A stretch of DNA of 64,000 bases from an uncultured Aequorivita sp. (GCA_937125455.1 CAKZLK010000050.1:1-64000); one strand, 5' to 3'. Positions 33,932 to 43,106 are shown, numbered from the stretch's first letter. Notes: generated from the letters alone by a model not told the origin. Numbers and translations: made by a program.

Positions 33932-33949
33932 ATAGTTTAAAATTTATAA

Positions 33950-34663
33950 CTAGATAGGCTTAACTTTACCTGAACCCATTACTTTTATATTATTAGAAGC
34001 AGGGTTTCCTCCATAAAAAATAGACCCTGAACCCTCAATTCTTGCTTTTAGGCTGTTTTTTACATATATGGTTGAATCGCCCGAACCAGAGATATAGATT
34101 TGGGCATTTTCAGAAATTAATTCTTTGCCTTTAAAATTGCCACTGCCAGTTGTTTTTACTTCCACATCGGTAGCTTTTCCATTTATTTCCACATCGCCAG
34201 AACCATTGAGTTGGACATCCAAAATGCTTGCTTCAATTGCAAGGTTTATGTTTCCAGAACCATTCACATCAATTGCGAGTGATTTATTTTGTATTAGGTT
34301 TTTCCCTTCAATACTTCCCGAACCGTTGAGAGAAATTTTTGAAATTTCTTGAAAAGGGACAGTTATCTTAATTTTTTCTGTTTTATAAAAAGTAGGAGGA
34401 TTTTTAATTGAAATTTTAAGCGTTTCACCATCAGACTCCACAATAATTTTGTCTTGAATTTTTTTATCGGCCGTTACTTCAATTCTTCCCTCTGTACCTT
34501 TTTCTAAAAAAACCTCCATAGCGCCAGAAACCATTACAGAATTGTAGGGTTGGGTATTTACGGTCTTTGTAATTATATTTCCATCTTTTGTTTGCGCATT
34601 CAACTGAAGATTAGTAAATATACAAAGAGTCAATGCGAATGAAATTTTAGTTAGTGCATGCAT
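33950..34663 (-). CDS. Head-GIN domain (DUF2807) protein
   Basis: A 237-aa exported protein. A signal peptide (1-24, QLNAQ) precedes a right-handed beta-helix-like DUF2807 domain built on repeated short turns with G-S-G motifs (LNGSGSIEGK, VNGSGNINL, LNGSGDVEI, TTGSGNFKG, ISGSGDSTI, IEGSGSIFY), one about every 18-22 residues. The family is labelled putative auto-transporter adhesin, head GIN domain, and is common in Bacteroidota. Ligands are unknown. The 235 nt between this gene and lon hold the lon promoter and otherwise AT-rich sequence. Confidence 0.9.
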   Translation of the reverse strand: MHALTKISFALTLCIFTNLQLNAQTKDGNIITKTVNTQPYNSVMVSGAMEVFLEKGTEGRIEVTADKKIQDKIIVESDGETLKISIKNPPTFYKTEKIKITVPFQEISKISLNGSGSIEGKNLIQNKSLAIDVNGSGNINLAIEASILDVQLNGSGDVEINGKATDVEVKTTGSGNFKGKELISENAQIYISGSGDSTIYVKNSLKARIEGSGSIFYGGNPASNNIKVMGSGKVKPI

Positions 34664-34866
34664 GGTTTTTAGTTTTTAATTAATTGTAATTGTTTCTTTT
34701 AAAAGACTTAATTTCAGTTTCAATGTTACACTATCTAAAGAAAAAACATTTGATATATGGCATAACTCTTGAATTATATTTAAAAATAGAATGTAAAGCA
34801 CTTGATATTCAGTGTTCTTTTCATAAATAAAACTTAAACGTATTGATAATAAACAGTTGTGTCCAC

Positions 34867-34874
34867 TACATTTG
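34867..34874 (+). promoter_or_regulatory. -7 promoter element for lon
   Basis: TACATTTG, a perfect TAnnTTTG, lies 24 nt before the ATG. TTG at 34843-34845 is 21 nt upstream, a slightly long spacing. No inverted repeat resembling a heat-shock operator is evident. Confidence 0.65.
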
Positions 34875-34898
34875 TGACACAATGTCCTAAAAAAATAT

Positions 34899-37349
34899 AT
34901 GGCCAATTCAAAACTTACATTATTAGACAAGATGTCATTTCAGGATTTAAAGGAAGATGCAGAATTTATCCCACTAATGTCTGCAGAAGATGAGGATGCG
35001 ATGCACAAAGAGGAACTTCCTGAAATACTTCCAATTTTACCACTCCGAAACACGGTTTTGTTTCCAGGGGTTGTAATTCCAATTACTGCAGGACGTGACA
35101 AATCGATAAAACTTATAAACGAAACCAACAAAGGAAACAAAGTTATTGGTGTAGTTTCGCAAAAAGATGAATATGAAGAGGAGCCTGGAATAGGTGATAT
35201 AAATACTATTGGAACAGTTGCCAAAATCCTTCGTGTTTTAAAAATGCCCGATGGAAATACTACCGTAATTATACAAGGAAAAAAGCGTTTCGAAGTTGCT
35301 GAAGTAATTACCACGAATCCTTATATGACCGCAACCATAAGAGAGGTTGAAGAAGCCCGCCCAGCCATGGAAGGTGAAGAATTCAAGGCAATTATAGCTT
35401 CCATAAAGGAAATGGCCTTGAAGATAATTAAAGAAAGTCCCAATATTCCTTCTGAAGCAGCTTTTGCAATCAAAAATATTGAAAGCTCCAGCTTCCTGAT
35501 CAATTTTGTTTCTTCAAACTTAAATATTGAGGTGGAAGAAAAGCAGACTCTTCTCGAAATAAATAATTTGAAGGATCGTGCTCTGGAAACACTTCGATAT
35601 ATGAATATGGAAATTCAGAAGCTTTCGTTGCGTAATGATATTCAGAGCAAAGTACAGAGCGATATTAATCAACAACAACGTGAGTATTTTCTTCAACAAC
35701 AGATGAAAACCATTCAAGAAGAATTAGGTGGATCATCTATGGAAGAAGAGATAGAGGAGATGCGCGAGCGTGCGAAAACAAAAAAATGGAGCAAGGAAGT
35801 TGAAAAACATTTTGAGAAAGAACTTTCCAAAATGCAACGAATGAATCCACAGGTTGCAGAATTTAGCATTCAACGTAACTATCTTGATCTTCTTTTAGAG
35901 CTTCCGTGGAATAAATACAGCAAGGATAAATTCGACCTGAAGCGCGCGCGTAAAATTTTAGATCGTGACCATTATGGTCTAGACGAAGTTAAGAAGCGAA
36001 TTATTGAATATTTAGCAGTTCTAAAACTGCGAAATGATATGAAATCGCCTATACTATGTCTTTATGGACCTCCCGGTGTTGGTAAAACTTCATTGGGAAA
36101 ATCCATTGCAGAGGCTTTGGGCAGAAAATATGTGCGAATGAGTTTGGGTGGACTTCGTGATGAAGCTGAAATTCGTGGGCACAGAAAAACCTATATTGGC
36201 GCAATGCCAGGTAGAATTATTCAAAGTATAAAAAAAGCTGAAACCAGCAACCCAGTTTTTGTTTTAGATGAGATTGATAAAATTTCAGCTAGCAACCAGG
36301 GAGATCCATCTTCAGCAATGCTTGAGGTTCTTGATCCAGAGCAAAACAATTCATTTTACGACAACTTTTTGGAACTTGGTTATGACCTTTCAAAAGTTAT
36401 GTTTATTGCCACTTCAAACAGCTTGAGTACTATTCAACCCGCATTACTCGACAGGATGGAGATTATTAATGTTTCTGGTTATACCATTGAAGAAAAAGTG
36501 GAAATAGCCAAACGCCATTTACTTCCAAAACAATTAAAAGAGCATGGAATAGACAGCGATTCACTAAAAATTGCCAAACCACAACTAGAAAGAATAGTAG
36601 AAGGTTATACGCGTGAAAGCGGTGTAAGAGGACTAGAAAAGCAAATTGCAAAAATGGTACGTTATGCTGCAATGAAAATTGCAATGGAGGAAGAATATAA
36701 TATAAAAATCACCAATGATGTAATTGTTGAAGTATTGGGCGCACCCAGAATGGAACGCGATAAATATGAAAACAATGATGTAGCTGGTGTGGTTACAGGC
36801 CTTGCTTGGACACGAGTAGGGGGCGATATATTATTTATAGAATCTACACTCTCTAAGGGAAAAGGGGTATTAAATATGACCGGAAACCTAGGAAAAGTGA
36901 TGAAAGAATCTGCTACGATTGCTTTGGAGTATATAAAATCTAACGCGGATAAATTGGGTATTAATCCAGATATTTTCGAAAATTACAATGTACATATTCA
37001 TGTTCCAGAAGGAGCAACTCCAAAAGATGGCCCAAGTGCGGGTATCACGATGCTTACTTCGCTAGTTTCGCTTTTCACTCAAAGAAAAGTAAAGAAATCA
37101 ATTGCGATGACTGGCGAAATTACGCTGCGTGGAAAAGTATTACCAGTTGGAGGAATAAAAGAAAAAATACTTGCCGCAAAGCGCGCACGTATAAAAGAAA
37201 TCCTTCTATGCGAAGACAATAAACGCGATATTGACGAAATAAACCCGGAGTATTTAAAAGGCTTAACTTTTCATTATGTGAAAGATATGAGTGATGTATT
37301 GGAGTTGGCACTCACTAAAGAAAAGGTGAAAAACGCAAAAAAACTTTAA
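34899..37349 (+). CDS. lon: ATP-dependent protease Lon
   Basis: An 816-aa cytosolic AAA+ protease that degrades misfolded and regulatory proteins. The N-terminal substrate-binding domain (about 40-240, [19 protein letters not shown]) is followed by a coiled-coil linker, then the AAA+ module with Walker A GPPGVGKT (Lys396) and Walker [10 protein letters not shown], then the protease domain with catalytic Ser713 (DGPSAGITM) and Lys near 756 ([12 protein letters not shown]). All parts are intact. It lies upstream of porQ and cmk. Confidence 0.97.
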   Translation: MANSKLTLLDKMSFQDLKEDAEFIPLMSAEDEDAMHKEELPEILPILPLRNTVLFPGVVIPITAGRDKSIKLINETNKGNKVIGVVSQKDEYEEEPGIGDINTIGTVAKILRVLKMPDGNTTVIIQGKKRFEVAEVITTNPYMTATIREVEEARPAMEGEEFKAIIASIKEMALKIIKESPNIPSEAAFAIKNIESSSFLINFVSSNLNIEVEEKQTLLEINNLKDRALETLRYMNMEIQKLSLRNDIQSKVQSDINQQQREYFLQQQMKTIQEELGGSSMEEEIEEMRERAKTKKWSKEVEKHFEKELSKMQRMNPQVAEFSIQRNYLDLLLELPWNKYSKDKFDLKRARKILDRDHYGLDEVKKRIIEYLAVLKLRNDMKSPILCLYGPPGVGKTSLGKSIAEALGRKYVRMSLGGLRDEAEIRGHRKTYIGAMPGRIIQSIKKAETSNPVFVLDEIDKISASNQGDPSSAMLEVLDPEQNNSFYDNFLELGYDLSKVMFIATSNSLSTIQPALLDRMEIINVSGYTIEEKVEIAKRHLLPKQLKEHGIDSDSLKIAKPQLERIVEGYTRESGVRGLEKQIAKMVRYAAMKIAMEEEYNIKITNDVIVEVLGAPRMERDKYENNDVAGVVTGLAWTRVGGDILFIESTLSKGKGVLNMTGNLGKVMKESATIALEYIKSNADKLGINPDIFENYNVHIHVPEGATPKDGPSAGITMLTSLVSLFTQRKVKKSIAMTGEITLRGKVLPVGGIKEKILAAKRARIKEILLCEDNKRDIDEINPEYLKGLTFHYVKDMSDVLELALTKEKVKNAKKL

Positions 37350-37359
37350 AATGCTTCTT

Positions 37360-37414
37360 TCATAGGTGATTAATGTATAATTGTTATAGTGAACTATACA
37401 TTAATCACCTATGA
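37360..37414. repeat. Perfect 20-bp inverted repeat between lon and porQ
   Basis: TCATAGGTGATTAATGTATA (37360-37379) pairs without mismatch with its complement at 37395-37414, around a 15-nt loop. It is AT-rich and is followed by ATTTCTTTCC rather than a clean T run, so it is an imperfect terminator candidate. It could also be a processing or protein-binding site. Confidence 0.75.
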
Positions 37415-37482
37415 TTTCTTTCCTTTGTAAAAATAAATTATACTTGCATTCGTTTAGTTTTTAGTTACGGTAACTCGCGTCT

Positions 37483-38502
37483 ATGGCCCAAAAGGTTTTC
37501 TTAGTTGTTTCTCTTTTTATATCTCAGCTTTTAGTGGCGCAGATAGGAGGCAGGGCAACATATCAATTCCTTAACTTGGTCAATAGTCCACGAATGGCCG
37601 CTTTAGGAGGGAAAGTAGTCACAAACTACGACTACGACCCAACACAGGGTTTATTTAACCCAGCAAGCATCAATCCAGCTATGGACAATCAATTGTCCCT
37701 CAATTATACAAACTATATTGGTGATGTAAATTACGGAACCGCGGCATATGCTTATTTATGGGACAGAAGAACCCAAGTATTGCATGCTGGTGTAACGTAT
37801 GTTAATTATGGGAAATTTGACGGGTATGACGAAACAGGAAACCCAACCAGCAGTTTCAGTGGTGGCGAAGTAGCCTTATCTATTGGCCATGCAAGGAATA
37901 TTGCTTTTACAAACTTTCACGTAGGTGTAAACCTAAAACTTATTTCTTCGAAGCTGGAAAATTATTCATCCTTTGGTGGCGCTTTGGATATTGGATTAAT
38001 GTATGTTTATGAAGATTGGGATCTCCAAATTACTGGTGTTGCTAGAAATATTGGTACTCAGTTCACTCCCTATAATGAAGTATACGAACCATTGCCTTTT
38101 GAGGTAATCCTTGGAATTTCACAAACCCTTGAAAACATACCGATACGCTGGCATTTCACACTGGAAAACATGCAGCAGTGGAATGTGGCATTTTCAAACC
38201 CATCTAGAGAAGAAACCGATCTTGAAGGAAATACCACAAAAGAAAATATTAATTTTATAGACAATGCTTTTCGGCATATGATTGCTGGAATAGAACTTTT
38301 CCCCGAAAGCGGTTTCAACATTCGTTTGGGTTATAATTTTAGAAGAGGAGAAGAACTTCGCATTGTTGAAAAACGTGCCTTCGCCGGATTGAGCGCAGGA
38401 TTTTCAATCAAACTTAATAAATTGCGATTGAGCTATTCTTATTCAAAGTATAGCTCGGCAGCTTCATCTAGTTTTTTTGGGCTAAATATAGACCTTCAAT
38501 AA
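37483..38502 (+). CDS. porQ: Type IX secretion system protein PorQ
   Basis: A 339-aa outer-membrane beta barrel of the PorV/FadL-like type. A signal peptide (1-19, LLVAQ) is followed by GGRATYQFLNLVNSPRMAAL, a strong family signature, and by NPASINPAMDNQLSLNY. Strands continue to the C-terminal SFFGLNIDLQ. In Porphyromonas, PorQ with PorZ, PorU and PorV forms the attachment complex that processes T9SS cargo such as the two sorted proteins in this window. The stop overlaps the cmk start by one base (TAATG). Confidence 0.9.
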   Translation: MAQKVFLVVSLFISQLLVAQIGGRATYQFLNLVNSPRMAALGGKVVTNYDYDPTQGLFNPASINPAMDNQLSLNYTNYIGDVNYGTAAYAYLWDRRTQVLHAGVTYVNYGKFDGYDETGNPTSSFSGGEVALSIGHARNIAFTNFHVGVNLKLISSKLENYSSFGGALDIGLMYVYEDWDLQITGVARNIGTQFTPYNEVYEPLPFEVILGISQTLENIPIRWHFTLENMQQWNVAFSNPSREETDLEGNTTKENINFIDNAFRHMIAGIELFPESGFNIRLGYNFRRGEELRIVEKRAFAGLSAGFSIKLNKLRLSYSYSKYSSAASSSFFGLNIDLQ

Positions 38503-39197
38503 TGAAAAAAATAACCATTGCCATTGATGGATATTCTTCTACAGGGAAAAGTACAGTTGCAAAACAATTGGCCGATCACTTGGGTTATGTTTATGTGGAT
38601 AGCGGTGCAATGTATCGCGCTGTAACACTTTATGCAATGCAGCATGGCATTATTTCAGAAAGTAATTTTGACACTGAAAAATTAATTGAATCACTATCTT
38701 CAATTCAATTAAAATTTATAAAAGAAGCAAACTGGAACAAAGCTCATATTTTTTTAAATGGTAAAGATGTAGAAAATGAAATTCGCAATCTTGAAGTTTC
38801 TAAATATGTAAGTCCAATTGCAACAATTCACGAGGTACGTGTAAAATTGGTCGCTCAACAACAACTGATGGGCTTAGAAAAAGGTGTAGTAATGGACGGA
38901 CGAGATATTGGCACAGTGGTTTTCCCAAATGCTGAGCTAAAAATTTTCATGAATGCTTCCGCAAATGAACGTGCTCAACGAAGGTATAAAGAACTAATAG
39001 CACGGGGTGAGACCGTTGATTTTAAAGATGTACTCAAAAATATTCAAGATAGAGATCGTATTGACACCACACGCGATGATTCTCCTTTAAGAAAAGCCAC
39101 TGACGCAATTGAAATTGACAATTCAGAAATGAACCTTGAAGATCAATTCCATACGGTTCTGCAATTGGCTAAAGACCGAATTGCTGGACGCGTTTAA
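38502..39197 (+). CDS. cmk: (d)CMP kinase
   Basis: A 231-aa cytosolic kinase making CDP/dCDP from CMP/dCMP. The P-loop GYSSTGKST (10-18) is followed by YVDSGAMYRAVT, the NMP-binding insert and GRDIGTVVFPNAELKIFMNA, then the lid region (ANERAQRRYKEL) and DRDRIDTTRDDSPLRKA. It is translationally coupled to porQ (TAATG), an arrangement that ties nucleotide supply and secretion genes only by position. Confidence 0.95.
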   Translation: MKKITIAIDGYSSTGKSTVAKQLADHLGYVYVDSGAMYRAVTLYAMQHGIISESNFDTEKLIESLSSIQLKFIKEANWNKAHIFLNGKDVENEIRNLEVSKYVSPIATIHEVRVKLVAQQQLMGLEKGVVMDGRDIGTVVFPNAELKIFMNASANERAQRRYKELIARGETVDFKDVLKNIQDRDRIDTTRDDSPLRKATDAIEIDNSEMNLEDQFHTVLQLAKDRIAGRV

Positions 39198-39275
39198 ATC
39201 TTTTGTTTTTAAAATTTCTTTCTATTTTCTGAAATCTTTTCTATACTTGATGTTCGCTAATTTTATAAAAATATA

Positions 39276-39707
39276 ATGGGTTCATTTCTGCAAGAATTTA
39301 AAAATTTCGCCATAAAAGGCAATATGATCGATATGGCAGTGGGTATTGTTATTGGTACAGCCTTTAATAATGTTATCAGTACGATTGTAAAAAAAATAGT
39401 TATGCCGCCGCTATCGCTATTAACTGATGATGTAAACCTTTCCAATAAAAAATATGTGCTCCGTGCAGCAAAAGGTTCTGCGGAAGAAATTGCTATTGGT
39501 TATGGCGAATTAATGGAGGTGTTGATTGACTTCTTTATTATCGCTTTCACCATATTCATAGTGATAAAATTCATCAACCGTTTTAAGAAAAAAGCTGAAG
39601 ATCCGCACGACAAAACCGTAGAAACCCCAAAGGATATACAGCTTTTATCAAACATTGAGAAATTAATGGAAGAGCAGAATAGCTTATTAAAAAACAAAAA
39701 AGTTTAA
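39276..39707 (+). CDS. mscL: Large-conductance mechanosensitive channel MscL
   Basis: A 143-aa inner-membrane channel that opens as a homopentamer under osmotic downshock. The N-terminal helix and TM1 (about 5-40; FKNFAIKGNMIDMAVGIVIG) carry the family signature, with the G-x-A pore-packing pattern in GTAFNNVIS. TM2 is at about 80-103 (VLIDFFIIAFTIFIVIKFIN), followed by a charged cytoplasmic helix. Its end overlaps the converging lipoprotein gene by 4 nt. Confidence 0.94.
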   Translation: MGSFLQEFKNFAIKGNMIDMAVGIVIGTAFNNVISTIVKKIVMPPLSLLTDDVNLSNKKYVLRAAKGSAEEIAIGYGELMEVLIDFFIIAFTIFIVIKFINRFKKKAEDPHDKTVETPKDIQLLSNIEKLMEEQNSLLKNKKV

Positions 39708-40078
39708 TTTTTCACTTTGTGGGCTATCGCTTTACTCGTTTTTGTTTTGCCAACTTCACTGAATTCAAAAGTATATTTATTCTTATCGGTAGTTAAAATT
39801 TTGATGAGAATAGCTTTCTTTTCAGCTTGGTTTTTTGGGTGGATTTTTTCTAAGACATACTCACAGTCGTTGATCCATCTAATGGACGAGGTATCGCTTT
39901 TACCTTTAAAAAAATCTATTTCAATGGAATCATTGCGAATAATGGTTGTTTTGAACACTTCTGTTCCTGAGAGCGCTTCAAACTCAAACGTTCCGGTTTT
40001 GAAATCTGAGCATTTGCGTTCGTTTTCATAACAACTGTTCAAAAAGAGTAAGCTTAATAGTAGTACGGGAAAGCGCAT
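39704..40078 (-). CDS. Small lipoprotein, often mislabelled as a topoisomerase
   Basis: A 124-aa predicted lipoprotein. The lipobox is LFLNSC (Cys16). The body is a compact beta-rich domain (CSDFKTGTFEFEAL, IRNDSIEIDFFKGK, SIRWINDCEYVLEKI, KYTFEFSEVG). Similar flavobacterial proteins are, as I recall, sometimes named DNA topoisomerase IV in databases; nothing in the sequence supports that, since there is no topoisomerase motif and the protein is exported. It overlaps the 3' end of mscL by 4 nt. Function unknown. Confidence 0.8.
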   Translation of the reverse strand: MRFPVLLLSLLFLNSCYENERKCSDFKTGTFEFEALSGTEVFKTTIIRNDSIEIDFFKGKSDTSSIRWINDCEYVLEKIHPKNQAEKKAILIKILTTDKNKYTFEFSEVGKTKTSKAIAHKVKN

Positions 40079-40120
40079 TTTAAATTTTTATGCGAATTTC
40101 CGAAAAATTAGCGAAACTAC

Positions 40121-40549
40121 TTAGTTTTGGTAAACATTAAAACTACCATCACGGTAAAAAATGACAATTCTTTCAATATCTGTTGAATTTTTATTGTTTT
40201 GAACCAATTCCTTTTTATCGCTCTTATTTTCTGCTGAAAAAAGATCCATTTTTTTTTCTTCTGATGAAAGGGGCTTTTGTTTTGGAGTGATCAAAGACCC
40301 TTTGTTTTCAAAAGAAGAAGCCGAAGCAGGGAAGGAGCCCTTTCCAAAAAGCAGCCAATTCATTTCCACCTCAGGAAATTTTTGAAGTAGTTTCATTACA
40401 AACTCAAGACTCGGTTTATTTCGTCCTGATAATAAATGTGAAATAGTGGAGCGATTAAAATCTATTTTTTCAGCAAAAGCTGTAGCCGAAAGACTGTAAT
40501 AATCAAGTATTTTTTCGAGCCTTTTTACAAAATCCGCACTGTTTACCAT
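40121..40549 (-). CDS. XRE-family HTH transcriptional regulator
   Basis: A 142-aa DNA-binding protein. An N-terminal HTH_3 domain (about 5-62; LEKILDYYSLSATAFAEKI, FNRSTISHLLSGRNKPSLEF) is followed by a helix with EVEMNWLLFGKG, a signature of flavobacterial XRE regulators, and a low-complexity C-terminal tail. The start chosen is ATG 40549; a GTG at 40570 in frame also lies downstream of the -7 box. A palindromic operator overlaps that box, and three related sites lie before the divergent peptidase gene, so it probably represses itself and that gene. Confidence 0.88.
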   Translation of the reverse strand: MVNSADFVKRLEKILDYYSLSATAFAEKIDFNRSTISHLLSGRNKPSLEFVMKLLQKFPEVEMNWLLFGKGSFPASASSFENKGSLITPKQKPLSSEEKKMDLFSAENKSDKKELVQNNKNSTDIERIVIFYRDGSFNVYQN

Positions 40550-40575
40550 TGTAGCAATTGTTCTAAACACATAAC

Positions 40576-40591
40576 GGTTACAAATGTAAAT
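40576..40591 (-). promoter_or_regulatory. Operator overlapping the XRE gene promoter
   Basis: On the minus strand ATTTAC-ATTT-GTAACC, a copy of the GTTTAC-N4-GTAAAC palindrome. It contains TACATTTG, a perfect -7 element for the XRE gene, so a bound repressor would block this promoter. Confidence 0.65.
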
Positions 40592-40752
40592 TATTTTAAT
40601 TTATCCATACATAAATATACAATATAATTTATATACAATAAAATTATAACTTTATATAAAATACCATAAATGACTAATTTATAGTAATATATAATATGTT
40701 TATCAAATTTTATAAATCAAGTTGAATTTATTCTTAAAAACAGATTGCTTTT

Positions 40753-40768
40753 GTTTACTGTTGTAATC
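40753..40768 (+). promoter_or_regulatory. Operator copy A in the XRE/peptidase gap
   Basis: GTTTAC-TGTT-GTAATC, two mismatches from the full GTTTAC-N4-GTAAAC palindrome. Its start is 35 bp before copy B. Confidence 0.55.
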
Positions 40769-40787
40769 AACCACTGACTATTTATTT

Positions 40788-40803
40788 GTTTACGATTGTA
40801 AAC
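40788..40803 (+). promoter_or_regulatory. Operator copy B (perfect palindrome)
   Basis: GTTTAC-GATT-GTAAAC is an exact inverted repeat, at the -33 region of the peptidase promoter. Its start is 24 bp before copy C. Confidence 0.7.
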
Positions 40804-40811
40804 TAAGCATT

Positions 40812-40827
40812 GTTTAACTTTGTAAAC
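40812..40827 (+). promoter_or_regulatory. Operator copy C overlapping the peptidase -7 box
   Basis: GTTTAA-CTTT-GTAAAC. Within it TAACTTTG (40815-40822) is a perfect -7 element, giving a leader of about 10 nt before the ATG at 40840. Binding here would occlude RNA polymerase. Confidence 0.7.
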
Positions 40828-40839
40828 TTTAAATGGAAT

Positions 40840-41985
40840 ATGGAAATAAGCAGTTGGTATAAGGAAAACTTTGAATTCAAAATAAAAGGAAGGTACATCA
40901 CTATGCAGCACATATATCCGTTGTTGGATATGTATAAAATGCACTATGAGGTTTCTGTCCCCGGACTTTCAGAAAAGGGTCAGGATATACCGTTAATTAA
41001 AATTGGCAATGGGTCTGAAGTGGTTTTGGGATGGTCCCAAATGCACGGAAATGAATCAACAACGACTAAAGCACTTTTTGACTTTTTAAAATTTGTTAGT
41101 CAGAAACATCATTTTCAGACTGAAATTGAGCAATTCTTAAATACCTATACCTTTTATGTATTTCCAATGTTGAATCCAGATGGAGCTGAATTATATACCA
41201 GGGAAAATGCAAACAAAATTGATTTAAATCGTGATGCACAAAATTTATCGCAAAAAGAAAGTCAATGCCTTCGTGGTATTTTTGATGTATTAGAACCTTC
41301 ATTATGTTTGAATCTACACGATCAACGCTCCATTTACGGCTTCAAAAGTGGTAAAGCTGCTACTGTATCGTTTTTATCTCCTGCTGCGGACAAGAAGCGG
41401 GAAATAACAGCTTCTAGAAAGGTAGCTATGCAGCAAATTGTTAAAATGAATAATGTATTGCAGTTTTATATTCCAGGGCAGGTGGGAAGGTATGACGATG
41501 GTTTTAACGAAGCCTGTGTTGGTGATACATTTCAAAAAGCTGGGGTACCAACTATCTTGTTTGAGGCAGGTCATTATTTGCAGGATTACCAACGTGAAAA
41601 AACCAGAGAGTTTATTTTTTATTCTTTGCTTTCTTTATTTGATATTATTGGAAAAGAAGAGCCGTCGATAAATTATAAAAAGTATTTTAAAATTCCTGAA
41701 AACCTTAAGAACTACAACGACTTTATTCTGAGAAATGTAAAATTACAAGATGAAAAAAAGTTTGTTTCTGTTGCTATTCAATACAATGAGGTTTTAAGAA
41801 ACAATGAAATAATTTTCGAGCCTGTAATTGACGAGATTGGAAAGATGAAAAATAAATTTGGACATAGTGAAAAGGATGCAAATGGAGCAGAAATTTTAAC
41901 AAATCCGCAATATAATTTAACAGTTGGCTCCAATATTTCAAAATTAATTGATAAATCTGATGATTCAATAATTTATTTTCAATAA
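40840..41985 (+). CDS. M14-type carboxypeptidase-like protein
   Basis: A 381-aa protein of the zinc carboxypeptidase fold. The zinc ligands His69 and Glu72 are in SQMHGNEST, a third His is in LCLNLHDQRS, and the catalytic Glu is in LFEAGHYL. FYVFPMLNPDGAELYTRENA and IDLNRDAQ are family signatures. There is no signal peptide, so it acts in the cytoplasm, and the substrate may be a peptide or an amidated small molecule. The long C-terminal tail (about 270-381) is unusual. The start is ATG 40840, since the frame upstream runs through operator C and the -7 box. It is probably repressed by the divergent XRE protein. Confidence 0.85.
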   Translation: MEISSWYKENFEFKIKGRYITMQHIYPLLDMYKMHYEVSVPGLSEKGQDIPLIKIGNGSEVVLGWSQMHGNESTTTKALFDFLKFVSQKHHFQTEIEQFLNTYTFYVFPMLNPDGAELYTRENANKIDLNRDAQNLSQKESQCLRGIFDVLEPSLCLNLHDQRSIYGFKSGKAATVSFLSPAADKKREITASRKVAMQQIVKMNNVLQFYIPGQVGRYDDGFNEACVGDTFQKAGVPTILFEAGHYLQDYQREKTREFIFYSLLSLFDIIGKEEPSINYKKYFKIPENLKNYNDFILRNVKLQDEKKFVSVAIQYNEVLRNNEIIFEPVIDEIGKMKNKFGHSEKDANGAEILTNPQYNLTVGSNISKLIDKSDDSIIYFQ

Positions 41986-42013
41986 ATAAGTTCTTTTATA
42001 GGATAAAACTTTA

Positions 42014-42021
42014 TAGTTTTG
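42014..42021 (+). promoter_or_regulatory. -7 promoter element for the AsnC gene
   Basis: TAGTTTTG, a perfect TAnnTTTG, lies 19 nt before the ATG at 42041. Confidence 0.7.
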
Positions 42022-42040
42022 CAAAAAAAAGAAAAAAGTT

Positions 42041-42520
42041 ATGCCAAAATTTAAATTAGACGAAACAGATCATAAAATTCTCGATTTATTAATAGATAAT
42101 ACTCGAATTCCTTTTACGGATATAGCAAAAAAACTTGAAATCTCAGCAGGTACAGTTCACGTCCGCGTTAAAAAAATGGAAGATGCAGGAATTATTACTG
42201 GATCTTCACTGCAGGTTGATTATAAAAAGCTTGGCTATTCCTTTATTGCATATGTTGGTGTTTTCATCTTCAAAACTTCACAGACACAGTTTGTTTTGGA
42301 GCGTATTAGCCACATACCTTTTGTTACTGTAGCGCACGTTACGACAGGTAAATTCAATATTTTTTGTAAAATTAGAGCTAGAGATACAGCCCATGCCAAG
42401 GATATTATTTATGAGATAGATGATATAGAGGGTGTTAGCCGAACTGAAACTATGATCTCTATGGAAGAAAGTATCAACGATAAAAAGCGATTGCTTCATT
42501 CCATATTTAAAGAAATATAA
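42041..42520 (+). CDS. Lrp/AsnC family transcriptional regulator
   Basis: A 159-aa feast/famine regulator. The N-terminal winged HTH spans about 4-62 (LDETDHKILDLLIDNTRIPF, DIAKKLEISAGTVHVRVKKM) and the C-terminal RAM ligand-binding domain about 70-155 (GYSFIAYVGVFIF, FVTVAHVTTGKFNIFCKIRA). Such proteins bind amino acids and form octamers. Neighbouring genes give no direct target, though a peptidase gene lies upstream. It has its own promoter and terminator. Confidence 0.92.
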   Translation: MPKFKLDETDHKILDLLIDNTRIPFTDIAKKLEISAGTVHVRVKKMEDAGIITGSSLQVDYKKLGYSFIAYVGVFIFKTSQTQFVLERISHIPFVTVAHVTTGKFNIFCKIRARDTAHAKDIIYEIDDIEGVSRTETMISMEESINDKKRLLHSIFKEI

Positions 42521-42545
42521 TATTTCACTCAATTTTATATTATAG

Positions 42546-42573
42546 CCTTTGCCTACCAGCAAAGGTTTTTTTT
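42546..42573 (+). terminator. Terminator after the AsnC gene
   Basis: CCTTTGC-CTACCA-GCAAAGG followed by T8. Confidence 0.88.
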
Positions 42574-42590
42574 ATATTTAGATAAAAAAC

Positions 42591-43106
42591 ATGAAATCTT
42601 CAGAAATTTTACTTTCAGAATATAATCCCTTCTATAAACACTACATAGATTTAGTGGAGGATATCAATCTGATAGATGCACTTGAAAAAGGATTGAAGAC
42701 TAACCAAACTTTTTTTGAGAACTTACCGGATAGTAAATGGGATTACCAATACGCTGAAGGAAAGTGGACTCCCAAGGATATATTGCTGCATATTGCAGAT
42801 ACAGAACGTGTCTTTGCTTACAGAGCTTTGTATTTTTCACGAAGTATTAATGCAGAACTCAAGGGTTTTGATGAAAATCTATTTTCTGAAAACGCACTCG
42901 CTAGTAGCAAAACGGTAGCATCTCTTTTACAAAATTATGTATCGGTACGAAACGCAACACTTAGCCTTTTTCAAAGTTTTAATGAAAACCAATTAAAACA
43001 GTTAGGGAAGGCCAATGGGAGCATTATGTCTGTGAGAGCTGCTGGATTTGTAATCTGCGGGCATGAAAAGCATCATTGTAATATAATCACGGAACGTTAT
43101 TTATGA
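42591..43106 (+). CDS. DinB superfamily protein
   Basis: A 171-aa cytosolic four-helix-bundle protein. The metal-binding His pattern is visible in WTPKDILLHIADTERVFAYR and CGHEKHHCNIITERY, as in DinB/YfiT-like proteins that bind nickel or zinc and often act as thiol-dependent transferases. Its stop overlaps the start of the next gene by 4 nt (ATGA), so both are coupled. The 18 nt between the AsnC terminator and this ATG leave little room for a promoter; the promoter may overlap the terminator. Substrate unknown. Confidence 0.88.
   Translation: MKSSEILLSEYNPFYKHYIDLVEDINLIDALEKGLKTNQTFFENLPDSKWDYQYAEGKWTPKDILLHIADTERVFAYRALYFSRSINAELKGFDENLFSENALASSKTVASLLQNYVSVRNATLSLFQSFNENQLKQLGKANGSIMSVRAAGFVICGHEKHHCNIITERYL

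Noticed and set aside
34676-34930. Minus-strand 84-codon frame upstream of lon
   Set aside because: It runs over the lon promoter and start, is rich in residues typical of AT-rich noncoding frames, and has no start signal.
39704-40078. DNA topoisomerase IV
   Set aside because: I recall similar proteins carrying this name, but this one is a 124-aa lipoprotein with no topoisomerase motif.
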